NCBI GenBank assembly: GCA_019240835.1
Contig: JAFAXQ010000139.1
Span: forward strand, 1 to 43,001
Direction: 5' to 3'
Source: Ktedonobacteraceae bacterium
Lineage (GTDB): Bacteria; Chloroflexota; Ktedonobacteria; Ktedonobacterales; Ktedonobacteraceae
Length of the DNA stretch: 43,001 nt
Below are positions 7,293 through 15,750 of this stretch, one piece after another. The number at the start of each line of letters is the position of its first letter. Position 1 is the first letter of the stretch. The translations under genes and the position numbers were made by a program. The notes under the pieces were generated by a model, which was given only the letters and a program-made list of their open reading frames with translations, did not search any database and had not been told where the DNA came from.

Positions 7293-8366
7293 ATGGCACT
7301 TCGTGAGGGACAACAACTTGGCAATTATCGCTTGCTCCGCTTGTTGGGACGCGGTGGTGCGGCTGCGGTATATCTTGGTCAGCATATTCATTTGGATACT
7401 CTGGCGGCCATTAAAGTCCTGCGCACGCACTTAGTTGACGAGGACGTGGGGCACTTTCGCACAGAGGCACGCACCATTGCACGTCTGGTTCATCCGCACA
7501 TTGTGCGCGTGCTGGACTTTGGCATCGAAGCTATGACCCCCTTTCTGGTCATGGAATATGCCCCCAATGGCACTTTGAGGGAACGACACCCCAATGAGAT
7601 TCCCCTTGCACTCTCAACTGTTGTGAACTATGTAAGCCAACTTGCCCAGGCTTTGCAGTATGCTCACGAGCAGGGGGTCATTCACCGCGATGTCAAACCA
7701 GAGAATATGTTACTTGGTCGCGCAGGCGAGTTGCTACTCTCGGATTTTGGCATTGCTCTGGCGGCCAGTTCGCAGCAGCAGAGTACGCAGCGTGCGCAAG
7801 AGATGGCAGGCACCATTGCCTACATGGCTCCCGAGCAGATTCATGCCCAAGTCACTGTAAGCAGTGATCAGTATGCGCTGGGGATTGTGGTCTACGAATG
7901 GCTCAGCGGAACAAGACCCTTTGAAGGGTCATGGGCCGAGGTAGCACTCAAGCACGCACTGGAGGCCCCACCGAGGCTACGGGAGAAGCTGCCTACGCTG
8001 TCGGCTTCAGTGGAGGAGGTGGTCATGAGGGCGCTAGCCAAGGAGCCACAGCAGCGTTTTGCCAGTGTGTTGGAATTCGCCAAGGCCTTGGAGCAAGTGT
8101 GCCAGCGAGAGCTCGGTGCTCCCGAGGCCCGGAGCACAGCTCCAGAACTTCACACGCCATCATCTGCGCCTACCGAGACGATGGGTGCTTCCAACTGGCA
8201 AACAGCGCCTACACCTCCTCCGATGGTACCACTTTTCTCACCAGAGGCACTCATGCCTATATCACCCTCGAACGAGGCTTCATTATATATAACCAACCAA
8301 CTTTTTCAGGGATGGATAGATGGGATCCGTAAGCACAACCAAACAGTGGATGCACCTCCCGAGTAA
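7293..8366 (+). CDS. Serine/threonine protein kinase (PknB-type), cytosolic
   Basis: This eukaryotic-like kinase phosphorylates Ser/Thr residues on partner proteins. ATG 7293 follows AAGGAGG and gives 357 residues. The kinase domain spans about residues 10-270. It has the glycine loop LLGRGGAAAVYLG, the ATP-binding K41 (AAIKVL), the catalytic HRDVKPEN with D133, DFG at 151-153 and MAPEQ in the activation segment, so it should be active. The last 80 residues are proline/serine-rich and disordered-looking. Unlike classical PknB there is no transmembrane helix or PASTA domain, so it acts in the cytosol. It has its own promoter and a putative operator. The neighbouring TPR regulator and NB-ARC ATPase are possible substrates, by context only. 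Confidence 0.93.
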   Translation: MALREGQQLGNYRLLRLLGRGGAAAVYLGQHIHLDTLAAIKVLRTHLVDEDVGHFRTEARTIARLVHPHIVRVLDFGIEAMTPFLVMEYAPNGTLRERHPNEIPLALSTVVNYVSQLAQALQYAHEQGVIHRDVKPENMLLGRAGELLLSDFGIALAASSQQQSTQRAQEMAGTIAYMAPEQIHAQVTVSSDQYALGIVVYEWLSGTRPFEGSWAEVALKHALEAPPRLREKLPTLSASVEEVVMRALAKEPQQRFASVLEFAKALEQVCQRELGAPEARSTAPELHTPSSAPTETMGASNWQTAPTPPPMVPLFSPEALMPISPSNEASLYITNQLFQGWIDGIRKHNQTVDAPPE

Positions 8367-8424
8367 TGTCCTAAGCACTAGCAGTTTTGTTGGCTCAACG
8401 CTATCGACAAGAGAACTCTCGGCA

Positions 8425-10797
8425 CTAGGACTGTGCGTCTAGTGCTTGTTCAGGAGTCATCTTTTGCCCCTCCGCCCACGCTGAAGCAAACATCTGCTCG
8501 CCGAGATGATCCCGTACCGACTTCACGAGAGGCTTTCGACTGTCGCGTATAGACTGTGAAAGTTGCATGCCAGCGGATTGGTAGAGGCGCTCGATTGTTC
8601 CCCATAATCGTGCTGCCCAGAGGGCCTCCCCCTGCTGTGCGATTACTGTGGCCAATCCCTCCAGACAGGCTGCAACAGCATCCCTGTCCTGTAACAATTG
8701 TCCAATCTGCATACCCTGTTCAGTCAGCATACGAGCAGTGAGGTAGTCTTGTTCACGGGCCGCTACTTGAGCCAGCAGAGCATATGTAGTAACCAATCCT
8801 TGCTGGTCACCCATGTGCTGGTGATAGCGCAAAGCCTCTTGTAGCAAGAAGCGAGCGCGAAGCTCTTGATCGCCTCTAAGGGCGATTTGCCCCCAAAAAT
8901 TGAAGTAGCATCCCAGCGACCAAGTAGCTCCCACCTGGCTAAGCATCTCGATGCCTTGCTGAATGCGCTTCCGTGCTTCTGCCTCGTTGCCTTGCGCCAC
9001 AGCCACACTAGCTAACTTCATGTGCATTAAACCACCCATGCAGCTGTCGCCTTCATCTTCAAAGACAGCGATACCCTGCTCATGCCACTGGTATGCTTGT
9101 TCATAGTTTTCCTCGTATAGAGCCACAGAACCTAGCATACAGTGAACAGTTCCCACAACCCATCTATCCCCTGCTGATCGTACGAGTGCTAGCATCTCTT
9201 CGACCATAGCTCGTGCCGCCGCCACCTCACCCATTGCAAGCAAGCTGTGTACCAGCGTATAGACGGAAGCTGAGAGTTTTCGTAAGTCCCCGCATGCTTT
9301 ACAGAGCGGTAGACTTTCCTGGCAACGAGCAAAGGCGAGCTCGCCTTGCCCCAGAAAGCTAGCAAACACACCTGCCATAGAGAGGAGTTTCCCCTGTACA
9401 GAGTCGGGCAGATCCTGCATACCGATTGTAAGTACATGTTCGACCCACTGCCGTCCCTCGTTGAGCAGACCATGCATATACCAGAACCAGCTCAGCGTCG
9501 CTACCAGGTGAGCCTGTTTCACCCGTTCATCGTGCGTCTGCAGGAAAGTGAGAGCAGCGCATAGATTATCATGGTCTTGTTCCAGCCGCACCAGCCACAG
9601 ACGCTGTCGGTGATGATACAATTCCGGCTCGGCCCGCTTGGCCAAGGCGATGTAATAGTTAGCATGTGCCTGCTGGACACGTTCCATCTTTCCACTAGCG
9701 GCTAACCTCTCCAGGGCGAACTCGCGGATCGTCTCCAACATCAATAGGCGCGGCTCCTGCTCTTCCTGTTTGCTTCGTTGCAGTAGGTTTTTATCCAAGA
9801 GTTGTGCCACGCCATCTAGAGCGGGTATCGAAAGATCACCAAGTTCCGTGCAAAGCGCCTCGATAGCCTCAAGTTGACAACCGCCCACAAAGACTGCAAG
9901 GTATTGGAAGAGTTTTTCCTCCTCGAATGAGAGCAAGTCATAGCTCCAGATGATAGTAGCACGCAGGGTCTTCTGCCGCCAAGGTACATCCTGTCCTCCT
10001 CCCGTCAAGGCGGTGAGTCGCTGACTCAGTCGGTGGAGCAAGGCTTGGGGAGGCAGCAGTTTGATACGTGCCGCCGCTAGTTCCAGTGCTAGCGGTAACC
10101 CATCGAGGCGAGCACAAATCTCGGCAATGACATGGGCATTCTCCTCGTTCAGTTGGAAATTGGACTCGACGGCTTGTGCGTGCTGTACGAAGAGTGTGAC
10201 CGCTGCAGACTGCCTGCTTGCTTCATATACTGCTAATTGGTGTGGGTCGGGCACAGGGAGTGGGAGCACAACGAACTCGTGCTCTCCCACTACGTGCAGC
10301 ACTGCACGGCTGGTGACCAGAATCTTGAGAAAAGGGCAAACTAAGAGCAGTCCGGTAAGCAGAGGAGCCGCAGAGAGAAGGTGCTCGAAATTATCCAGAA
10401 ATAACAGCAGATGCTTGGAGCAGAGAAAGGCTTTCATATGCTCGAACAGCGGACGGTCCGCGCTCCCCCGCAGTCCCAGTGTATGTGCAATGGTAGAAAT
10501 AACTAGTTCGGGATTGATAACGGATGCCAGTGGTATGAAAAATATCCCATCTGCGAAATCATCCCGCAGTTCGGCTGCTACCTGGAGTCCTAGGCGTGTT
10601 TTACCCACGCCACCTGTTCCAGTGAGCGTCAGTAGACGAACTTCTGGGCATCGCAGAAGTTGGCAAACGGCGACGAGGTCCTCTCCGCGACCTATCAATG
10701 GAGTGAGTGCTATAGAGAGATTATGCTTGGGAATATGCTCGCTATAATCTGGGCCCCTGGGGACTATGATGTCCCTCTCAATAGAGTGCTTTTGCAT
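8425..10797 (-). CDS. NB-ARC/AAA ATPase with TPR repeats (AfsR/LuxR-like, no HTH)
   Basis: The 790-residue STAND-type signalling ATPase shows a P-loop [12 protein letters not shown] at about 58-69, a Walker [13 protein letters not shown], a sensor-like [10 protein letters not shown] and the [13 protein letters not shown] motif typical of NB-ARC proteins. From about residue 400 onward it is helical TPR sequence, with repeated AxxxYxxAxxxxEQ-type patterns. Related regulators in this lineage usually carry a LuxR-type helix-turn-helix domain at the C-terminus. Here the protein ends at [11 protein letters not shown] and no HTH is seen at either end or in the sequence after the stop. It may work through a partner regulator. 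The gene converges on the kinase gene. Confidence 0.85.
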   Translation of the reverse strand: MQKHSIERDIIVPRGPDYSEHIPKHNLSIALTPLIGRGEDLVAVCQLLRCPEVRLLTLTGTGGVGKTRLGLQVAAELRDDFADGIFFIPLASVINPELVISTIAHTLGLRGSADRPLFEHMKAFLCSKHLLLFLDNFEHLLSAAPLLTGLLLVCPFLKILVTSRAVLHVVGEHEFVVLPLPVPDPHQLAVYEASRQSAAVTLFVQHAQAVESNFQLNEENAHVIAEICARLDGLPLALELAAARIKLLPPQALLHRLSQRLTALTGGGQDVPWRQKTLRATIIWSYDLLSFEEEKLFQYLAVFVGGCQLEAIEALCTELGDLSIPALDGVAQLLDKNLLQRSKQEEQEPRLLMLETIREFALERLAASGKMERVQQAHANYYIALAKRAEPELYHHRQRLWLVRLEQDHDNLCAALTFLQTHDERVKQAHLVATLSWFWYMHGLLNEGRQWVEHVLTIGMQDLPDSVQGKLLSMAGVFASFLGQGELAFARCQESLPLCKACGDLRKLSASVYTLVHSLLAMGEVAAARAMVEEMLALVRSAGDRWVVGTVHCMLGSVALYEENYEQAYQWHEQGIAVFEDEGDSCMGGLMHMKLASVAVAQGNEAEARKRIQQGIEMLSQVGATWSLGCYFNFWGQIALRGDQELRARFLLQEALRYHQHMGDQQGLVTTYALLAQVAAREQDYLTARMLTEQGMQIGQLLQDRDAVAACLEGLATVIAQQGEALWAARLWGTIERLYQSAGMQLSQSIRDSRKPLVKSVRDHLGEQMFASAWAEGQKMTPEQALDAQS

Positions 10798-10991
10798 CTT
10801 CGGCTTCCCCTTAAGGGAACGACCTTAAGTAGGGAGATATTACGACAACTTTACTCGTTTACTATATTTACGACAATAGTATATAATTAGTAACGCCAAA
10901 GTGGACTCATCCAACTTTTTGGTGATGTCCATCAAATTTCGTCTGCCGTCAAGAGCCGGTGCGATAACCCTGGATCTAGGAGAAATTCCTC

Positions 10992-11020
10992 TTGCAATTA
11001 GAGCATAGGTTCTATATAAT
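10992..11020 (+). promoter_or_regulatory. Predicted promoter for the VOC-family gene
   Basis: TTGCAA (10992-10997) and a perfect TATAAT (11015-11020) are 17 nt apart. Transcription near 11027 rules out an upstream TTG at 10992 as the gene start. The rest of the 10798-11096 gap is AT-rich near 10850-10890 and shows no gene. Confidence 0.65.
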
Positions 11021-11096
11021 AGAGTTATGTCAAAAAATGTTTGACAGAAGTACTCATGTAGTGTCGATCAGACAAGAAGCTAGATGTGTAGTAGAC

Positions 11097-11552
11097 ATGC
11101 AGGTAAAAACGCAACTTGCAATGATACCGATTATGGTGCGCGACCAGGATGAAGCCCTCTACTTTTATACAGAGAAACTAGGTTTAGAAAAACGCACCGA
11201 TATGACCTTTGGGCCAGGTCTGCGCTGGCTCACCGTTGCACCCAAGGACCAGAAAAAGCCGGAGATCGCGCTGGCGAAGCCGGATGTGTTGTTGCATGGC
11301 CAAGAGTGGGTGAATGAGTTAATGGAGCGCGCCAGCAAAAATATTTCATTAGTATGGCATACCGATGATTGCCATAGCACCTATCAGACACTCCTTGCAC
11401 GTGGTGTGAGATTTGTGAGTGCTCCTACAGAGCAGTTGCATGGCGTGGAAGCCATCTTCAAAGACCCGGATGGAAATACGTCTGTGCTGCTGGAGCCACG
11501 TGAAGTGTGTCATGTGGCTCGAAAACCCAGAGCAGGAACAGCGGTGTACTAG
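11097..11552 (+). CDS. VOC (glyoxalase/bleomycin resistance) family protein
   Basis: This is a single-domain vicinal-oxygen-chelate fold protein of about 151 residues, with IPIMVRDQDEALYFYTEKLGLEK at the N-terminus, WLTVAPKD, a middle VWHTDDCHSTYQTLLARGVRF and the terminal IFKDPDGNTSVLLEP. ATG 11097 puts the fold right at the N-terminus. ATG 11037, also downstream of the promoter, is an alternative that adds 20 residues. A strong ribosome-binding site is lacking for both. VOC proteins include lyases, dioxygenases and drug-binding proteins, and the substrate cannot be told. The last 13 residues (VCHVARKPRAGTA and after) extend beyond the fold. Confidence 0.85.
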   Translation: MQVKTQLAMIPIMVRDQDEALYFYTEKLGLEKRTDMTFGPGLRWLTVAPKDQKKPEIALAKPDVLLHGQEWVNELMERASKNISLVWHTDDCHSTYQTLLARGVRFVSAPTEQLHGVEAIFKDPDGNTSVLLEPREVCHVARKPRAGTAVY

Positions 11553-11562
11553 ACGGAGAACA

Positions 11563-11581
11563 GCCGGCCCTGGTGGTCGCC
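11563..11581. repeat. Dispersed intergenic repeat, copy 2
   Basis: GCCGGCCCTGGTGGTCGCC here matches GGCGGCCCTTGCGGTCGCC at 796-814 at 16 of 19 positions. Here the motif is followed by a CCTACGATGTGCCCC tail. A CCCCTACGA core recurs at 17530-17538. The family appears GC-rich and intergenic. Function is unknown. Confidence 0.4.
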
Positions 11582-11700
11582 CCTACGATGTGCCCCAAGA
11601 TTGGTAGGAGCCAATTCAGTGTGCCCTCGGCCAAGCCTACCGCGATGCATCCACTCCCTCAGTGCGAAAAAGTGACGCACACCCCCATGTTCTGCCATAG

Positions 11701-11729
11701 TTTACAGAGTAAGGCGAATAGGCTATACT
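11701..11729 (+). promoter_or_regulatory. Predicted promoter for dnaN-recF
   Basis: TTTACA (11701-11706) and TATACT (11724-11729) are separated by 17 nt, with a start expected near 11736 and a leader of about 44 nt. No DnaA-box cluster was seen in 11553-11779. Confidence 0.6.
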
Positions 11730-11779
11730 AGCCAAGATATTTCTTTCTGCTTTTTTGTCTGGTTTGGAGGAAATCGTCA

Positions 11780-12925
11780 GTGAAAGTTACATGTAAACAG
11801 CAGGACTTGAATCGTGGCCTCTCCGTCGTCGCCCACGCTGTCTCAAACCGCAGTACGCTACCCATTCTCGCTAATGTGTTGCTGGCGACCGACCAAGGAC
11901 GTCTGAGATTATACGCGACAAATCTAGAGATAGGCATTAATTGTTGGGTAGATGCCCAGGTCCATGAAGAAGGGTCAATCACGGTTCCGGCCAAGCGCAT
12001 CAGCGATTTCGTCGGTAGTTTGCCACAAGCTGCCGTTGATATCGGCGTTCCCGCAGATTCGTACACCGTGAGCGTGAGGAGCCTGCGCAGTAGCGCGAAT
12101 ATTGAAGGCATGGATCCTGCGGAGTTTCCACTTAGTCCGACTACTGAGGGCAGCGAGGAGCCTGTTACCCTCGCTGCGACGCAGTTGAAAGAGATGATCG
12201 AACAGGTTGCATTTGCCGCCGCCGATGATGACTCGCGCCCAGTGTTTACAGGTGTACTGGTCAAAATCAATAACCACAAGATCACATTTGCCGCCGCCGA
12301 TGCCTTCCGCCTAGCGGTACGCGTCGCGACACTTACAAGCGATAGCACAATGCGCAACGACATTCTTATACCTGCTCGCACACTGACCGAACTGGCTCGT
12401 ATTCTGCCCTCAGAGGGTGCTGTACAGATGATTGTCACGCCCAATCGTAGTCAGGTTCTCTTTCATAGCGAAAACATTGATCTGCTCTCACGCTTGATTG
12501 AGGGTACCTTCCCGAATTTCTACCAGATCATCCCGAAGGAATCTAGTACGCGTGCTATTATCGATACCAAAGAATTCGCTGCTGCTGTAAGATCGGTTAC
12601 GCCATTTGCACGTGATAGTTCAAACATTACGCGTGTCAAAATCGCTAGTGCAGATGATGAGGGAACAGTAACCATTGAGGCAACTGCTGAAGATGTAGGT
12701 AGCGGCGTGAGCACTATCAATGCCAAGGTTGAAGGTCAAGAGCAGGAGCAGCAGATCATCTTCAATGTGAAGTATCTTTCAGATGTGCTGGCAGTTATCG
12801 ACACACCCGAAGTTGCTCTTGAGGTGACTTCTCCTGCGCGTCCAGGCGTGATTAAACCGTGGAACTCAGACGAAGCAACCATTGATTACACGTATGTTAT
12901 CATGCCTATGAGCACGAATCGCTGA
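11780..12925 (+). CDS. dnaN: DNA polymerase III beta subunit (sliding clamp)
   Basis: DnaN forms the ring that tethers the replicative polymerase to DNA. GTG 11780 has GGAGG 9 nt upstream and gives 381 residues, a normal length. The start MKVTCKQQDLNRGLSVVAHAV, the TLPILANVLL segment, the NLEIGI motif and the terminal YVIMPMSTNR follow the family pattern, and three repeated clamp domains fit the length. recF follows after 12 nt in the same transcript. dnaA and gyrB are not next to it, unlike the classical dnaA-dnaN-recF-gyrB order, and no origin is visible. Confidence 0.97.
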   Translation: MKVTCKQQDLNRGLSVVAHAVSNRSTLPILANVLLATDQGRLRLYATNLEIGINCWVDAQVHEEGSITVPAKRISDFVGSLPQAAVDIGVPADSYTVSVRSLRSSANIEGMDPAEFPLSPTTEGSEEPVTLAATQLKEMIEQVAFAAADDDSRPVFTGVLVKINNHKITFAAADAFRLAVRVATLTSDSTMRNDILIPARTLTELARILPSEGAVQMIVTPNRSQVLFHSENIDLLSRLIEGTFPNFYQIIPKESSTRAIIDTKEFAAAVRSVTPFARDSSNITRVKIASADDEGTVTIEATAEDVGSGVSTINAKVEGQEQEQQIIFNVKYLSDVLAVIDTPEVALEVTSPARPGVIKPWNSDEATIDYTYVIMPMSTNR

Positions 12926-12937
12926 TATGCAGTCTAC

Positions 12938-14125
12938 ATGTATCTCTCTCACCTCTCGCTAAACGAGTTTCGCAACTATAAGCACTTGAATCTTTCGCTT
13001 GGGCCAGGTCTTTTTCTGTTCTACGGAGACAACGCCCAAGGAAAGACCAATCTGCTCGAAGCAGTCAGTGTGCTCGCTACGGCTACGTCTTTTCACGCTG
13101 CTAGTGATCGCGAGGTAGTGAACTGGAATGCTCCTGAGCATGTCGCTCGTCTAGAGGGGACTGTCAAGCGTCGAGAAGATACTGTGCAGATCGAAATCGC
13201 TCTCTTTGATCCGCTTGTAGGGGCGGAGGCTGCTACCCTCCACCGTACTACCCCCGCTGGTTTTGAGCTACCAGCTAACACGCCGCGCAAACGGATGAAA
13301 GTTAACGGCATCCCACGTAAGACTGTGGACCTGATCGGACAGATGAAAGTCGTGCTGTTCTCGCCAACGGATCTACATCTGGTGGATGGTGCGCCTGACG
13401 AACGACGACGCTTTCTTGACCGCGCCCTCTGCCAGGTGCAGCCACGCTACTGTCAAGCTCTTGTGAAATACCGTAAGGTTGTTACTCAGCGTGCTGCTCT
13501 GCTCAAACGCATTCGCGACTACCAAGAAGACCCACGTCTGCAGGATTACCTGGACGAGCAACTGACGATGCTTGCTACTCTGATCATGTACGAGCGTCAG
13601 CGTATGGTAAGTATGCTCAATCAACAAGCCAACACCATGCAAGCAACGATTAGTGGAGGGCGTGAACACCTGCAAATTGTCTACCGTCCCTCCTTCACAT
13701 TTGATGAAACAGGCAATACAATTGAAGCAGAGCAACACTACCGTGCTCAGTTGCGCCAGATGCGTAAGCGCGAGATCCAGCAAGGCGTGTGTCTTCTGGG
13801 GCCGCACCGCGACGAACTGGAGTTTCTCGTCAATGGTGTTAGTATGCTCACCTACGGTTCACGTGGCCAACAACGTACGGTTGCTCTCTCCGCTAAGCTA
13901 GCGGAGCTTGCATATATGCATACTTGCACTGGTGACGAGCCAGTATTGTTGCTCGACGACGTGTTCAGTGAACTTGATGCTCAACGCCGCACATTCCTAC
14001 AACAGCAGGTGCTCCAACACGAACAGGTTTTGCTTACGACGACCGATATAGAGAGCTTTCCCGCAGAAATGGTGAAGCAGACTCACCTCTTTCATGTTGT
14101 TGCAGGTGCTCTCATAGGCGCATGA
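12938..14125 (+). CDS. recF: DNA replication and repair protein RecF
   Basis: RecF is an SMC-like ATPase that helps load RecA on gapped DNA through RecOR. ATG 12938 gives 395 residues starting MYLSHLSLNEFRNYKHLNLS, the usual RecF lead. The Walker A motif is GDNAQGKTN at about 31-39, the ABC signature region is TYGSRGQQRTVALSAKLAEL, and the Walker B with D-loop is PVLLLDDVFSELD. The 12-nt distance to dnaN points to a two-gene operon. A hairpin follows the stop. Nothing is unusual in the protein. Confidence 0.97.
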   Translation: MYLSHLSLNEFRNYKHLNLSLGPGLFLFYGDNAQGKTNLLEAVSVLATATSFHAASDREVVNWNAPEHVARLEGTVKRREDTVQIEIALFDPLVGAEAATLHRTTPAGFELPANTPRKRMKVNGIPRKTVDLIGQMKVVLFSPTDLHLVDGAPDERRRFLDRALCQVQPRYCQALVKYRKVVTQRAALLKRIRDYQEDPRLQDYLDEQLTMLATLIMYERQRMVSMLNQQANTMQATISGGREHLQIVYRPSFTFDETGNTIEAEQHYRAQLRQMRKREIQQGVCLLGPHRDELEFLVNGVSMLTYGSRGQQRTVALSAKLAELAYMHTCTGDEPVLLLDDVFSELDAQRRTFLQQQVLQHEQVLLTTTDIESFPAEMVKQTHLFHVVAGALIGA

Positions 14126-14140
14126 TTGATCAGGCCTCAA

Positions 14141-14190
14141 GGGGTGGAGAGAGGTTCACGTTACCTCCACAACCCCACCCCGGTCGGGGT
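14141..14190. terminator. Hairpin region between convergent recF and sodA
   Basis: GGGGTGGAG (from 14141) can pair with CTCCACaaCCCC (14165-14176), and a second GC-rich palindrome ACCCCGGTCGGGGT follows at 14177-14190. No clear T-run is present in either direction. It is probably a bidirectional terminator, with modest certainty. Confidence 0.45.
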
Positions 14191-14201
14191 CAAACAAGCT
14201 T

Positions 14202-14822
14202 CTACTTCGTCGTAGCGCGAGCCTGCTCGTAGCGCTTAGTGATCTCCGCCCAGTTGACTACGTTCCACCACGCAGCCAAATATTCGGGGCGACGATTCTG
14301 GTACTTGAGGTAGTAGGCGTGCTCCCACACGTCATTGCCCATAACGGGATAGTTACCGTCCATAAGTGGGCTATCTTGGTTCCCGGTCGAAATAACCTGC
14401 AGCTTTCCGCTTGTGTCCAGGATCAGCCAAGTCCAGCCGGAGCCGAAACGCTTGGCACCAGCATCATTGAAGGCCGTCTTAAAGGCATCGAAGGAGCCAA
14501 AAGTAGAATTGATAGCGCTGGCTAATGCGCCTGTAGGCTCACCGCCGCCATTGGGGCCCATGATTTGCCAGAACATAGAGTGGTTAGAGTGACCACCTCC
14601 GTTGTTGATTACAGCCTGCTTCACATTAGCAGGAACCTCGTTAATGCGTCTCAGCACCTCATCTACGGGAAGGTCGGCAAAGGGAGTATCCTTGAGTGCT
14701 GTATTCAGGTTATTCACGTAAGTAGCATGATGCTTGTCGTGGTGCAGGTGCATCGTCTGCTCATCAATGTGTGGTTCCAGAGCATTGTAAGGGTAAGGCA
14801 GATCTGGGAGTGTGAAAGCCAT
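14202..14822 (-). CDS. sodA: Superoxide dismutase, Mn/Fe family (Mn-type)
   Basis: It converts superoxide to oxygen and hydrogen peroxide in the cytosol. ATG 14822 has AAGGAGAT about 7 nt upstream and gives 206 residues. Metal ligands are visible at H27 (MHLHHDKHH), H81 ([11 protein letters not shown]) and in [11 protein letters not shown] (Asp and His). The NQDSPLM motif places the outer-sphere glutamine where Mn-dependent enzymes have it, which favours Mn over Fe. There is no signal peptide. The gene stands alone, converging on recF, with an inverted repeat upstream that may be an operator. Confidence 0.96.
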   Translation of the reverse strand: MAFTLPDLPYPYNALEPHIDEQTMHLHHDKHHATYVNNLNTALKDTPFADLPVDEVLRRINEVPANVKQAVINNGGGHSNHSMFWQIMGPNGGGEPTGALASAINSTFGSFDAFKTAFNDAGAKRFGSGWTWLILDTSGKLQVISTGNQDSPLMDGNYPVMGNDVWEHAYYLKYQNRRPEYLAAWWNVVNWAEITKRYEQARATTK

Positions 14823-14872
14823 AAGACGTATCTCCTTTTATTACTGTAGTATATGTCTGCGTTTACGTGGTC

Positions 14873-14891
14873 GTGAGTCTGTCATACTCAC
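14873..14891. promoter_or_regulatory. Inverted repeat upstream of sodA (GTGAGT-N7-ACTCAC)
   Basis: The perfect 6-bp arms lie about 50 nt upstream of the sodA start. A minus-strand TATACT at 14848-14853 would put this repeat over the -35 region, a typical repressor position. It could be a metal- or redox-responsive operator, but no known box is matched. Confidence 0.35.
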
Positions 14892-14965
14892 CAATTAGTT
14901 GTATGCGATGGGTAGGCAAATGTCAAGCAGAAGCAAAAATTAGCAAGGCTATTTCTGGCTAGATG

Positions 14966-14994
14966 TGCGCAAACCCATCTCACTATGTTATAAT
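14966..14994 (+). promoter_or_regulatory. Predicted promoter for the HAS-barrel/herA pair
   Basis: A perfect TATAAT (14989-14994) is preceded at 17 nt by TGCGCA (14966-14971), a poor -35. Transcription near 15001 would precede both candidate starts of the following gene. Confidence 0.45.
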
Positions 14995-15043
14995 GCCGCC
15001 AAATCATATGTTCTAATCCGTGGTTACAGAAGAGTATTTCGAG

Positions 15044-15733
15044 ATGTTTATCGGCAAGATTGTGAAATCGGACTCGCATATCAACTACGTCTGCCAGGTC
15101 TACGGACCGCGTGAGGTCGAGATCGAGCCTAGCCCAGCGGATTATGCCTTTGGTCGCTTTGTCCGTGTGGCCATCCGCTCCGCTCAGGCCGACGATCTGA
15201 ACGTGTCTTCAGCCGAATTTGCTGTAGGTGGTGGTCGTGAAGCTATTGCCTATGCCGTTGGCGTGATCTACGATACCATTCTGCTCAATCCTGCTTTCGG
15301 TTCGCTGGGACCACGTCTTTCTAATGAGACACAGGTGGAACTGTTCTCTCCCGACTACGTCTCTGAAAAGGCAGTGTTGATCTATGTGATGGTGCTGGGT
15401 ATGATGGGTCATGGCAGTAGTGGCCAGTCAGAGGTTCTTCCGACCATGCATGGTGTACCATTGCTCTCACTGGAATTAGGCAGCGAGATTGAGACGATGG
15501 CTGACGAGGAGGTGCGTGCATTCCACCTCTTTGCTGACCCGGGCAGTAGCGATGCCCCGTACCTGCATATGGGTTATCTGCCGCACATTATCGGGCAGCG
15601 CAATAGTTTGTTACCAATGGTGACGCTACGCATTATCGACCAGTTGGAGTGCCTCTTCCCGCAAAACATGGCCCTACTCTCTATCGTAAAGCGCAACTTC
15701 GCCTGGCGACTCAAGGTAGAGAGCGCAGGGTAG
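15044..15733 (+). CDS. HAS-barrel-like protein paired with HerA
   Basis: This 229-residue protein starts MFIGKIVKSDSHINYVCQVYG, followed by FGRFVRVAI, which fits the small beta-barrel (HAS barrel) that opens HerA ATPases. The remaining part has VELFSPDYVSEKAVLIYVMVLGMMG and a C-terminal LPHIIGQRNSLLPMVTLRII. ATG 15044 brings the barrel to the N-terminus. GTG 15020 is an in-frame alternative. It is followed 17 nt later by herA, so the two very likely act together. In archaea and some bacteria HerA is paired with the nuclease NurA, but no NurA motifs are seen here. A role as a HerA partner or regulatory subunit is inferred. Confidence 0.7.
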   Translation: MFIGKIVKSDSHINYVCQVYGPREVEIEPSPADYAFGRFVRVAIRSAQADDLNVSSAEFAVGGGREAIAYAVGVIYDTILLNPAFGSLGPRLSNETQVELFSPDYVSEKAVLIYVMVLGMMGHGSSGQSEVLPTMHGVPLLSLELGSEIETMADEEVRAFHLFADPGSSDAPYLHMGYLPHIIGQRNSLLPMVTLRIIDQLECLFPQNMALLSIVKRNFAWRLKVESAG

Positions 15734-15750
15734 AACGGAAGTATTCTTTT

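Noticed and set aside
8422-8445. Terminator hairpin GCACTAG/CTAGTGC at the end of the NB-ARC gene
   Set aside because: The stem overlaps the last codons and no T-run follows on either strand; too weak to call.
10061-10747. Long plus-strand open frame (228 codons) opposite the NB-ARC ATPase gene
   Set aside because: It is Ser/Arg-rich low-complexity sequence antisense to clear NB-ARC motifs, without a ribosome-binding site.
11553-11779. Chromosomal origin next to dnaN
   Set aside because: No cluster of DnaA boxes (TTATCCACA-like) and no AT-rich unwinding region was seen, and dnaA is absent.
15044-15733. Annotation as NurA nuclease because it precedes herA
   Set aside because: No NurA catalytic motif is visible, and the N-terminus looks like a HAS barrel instead.
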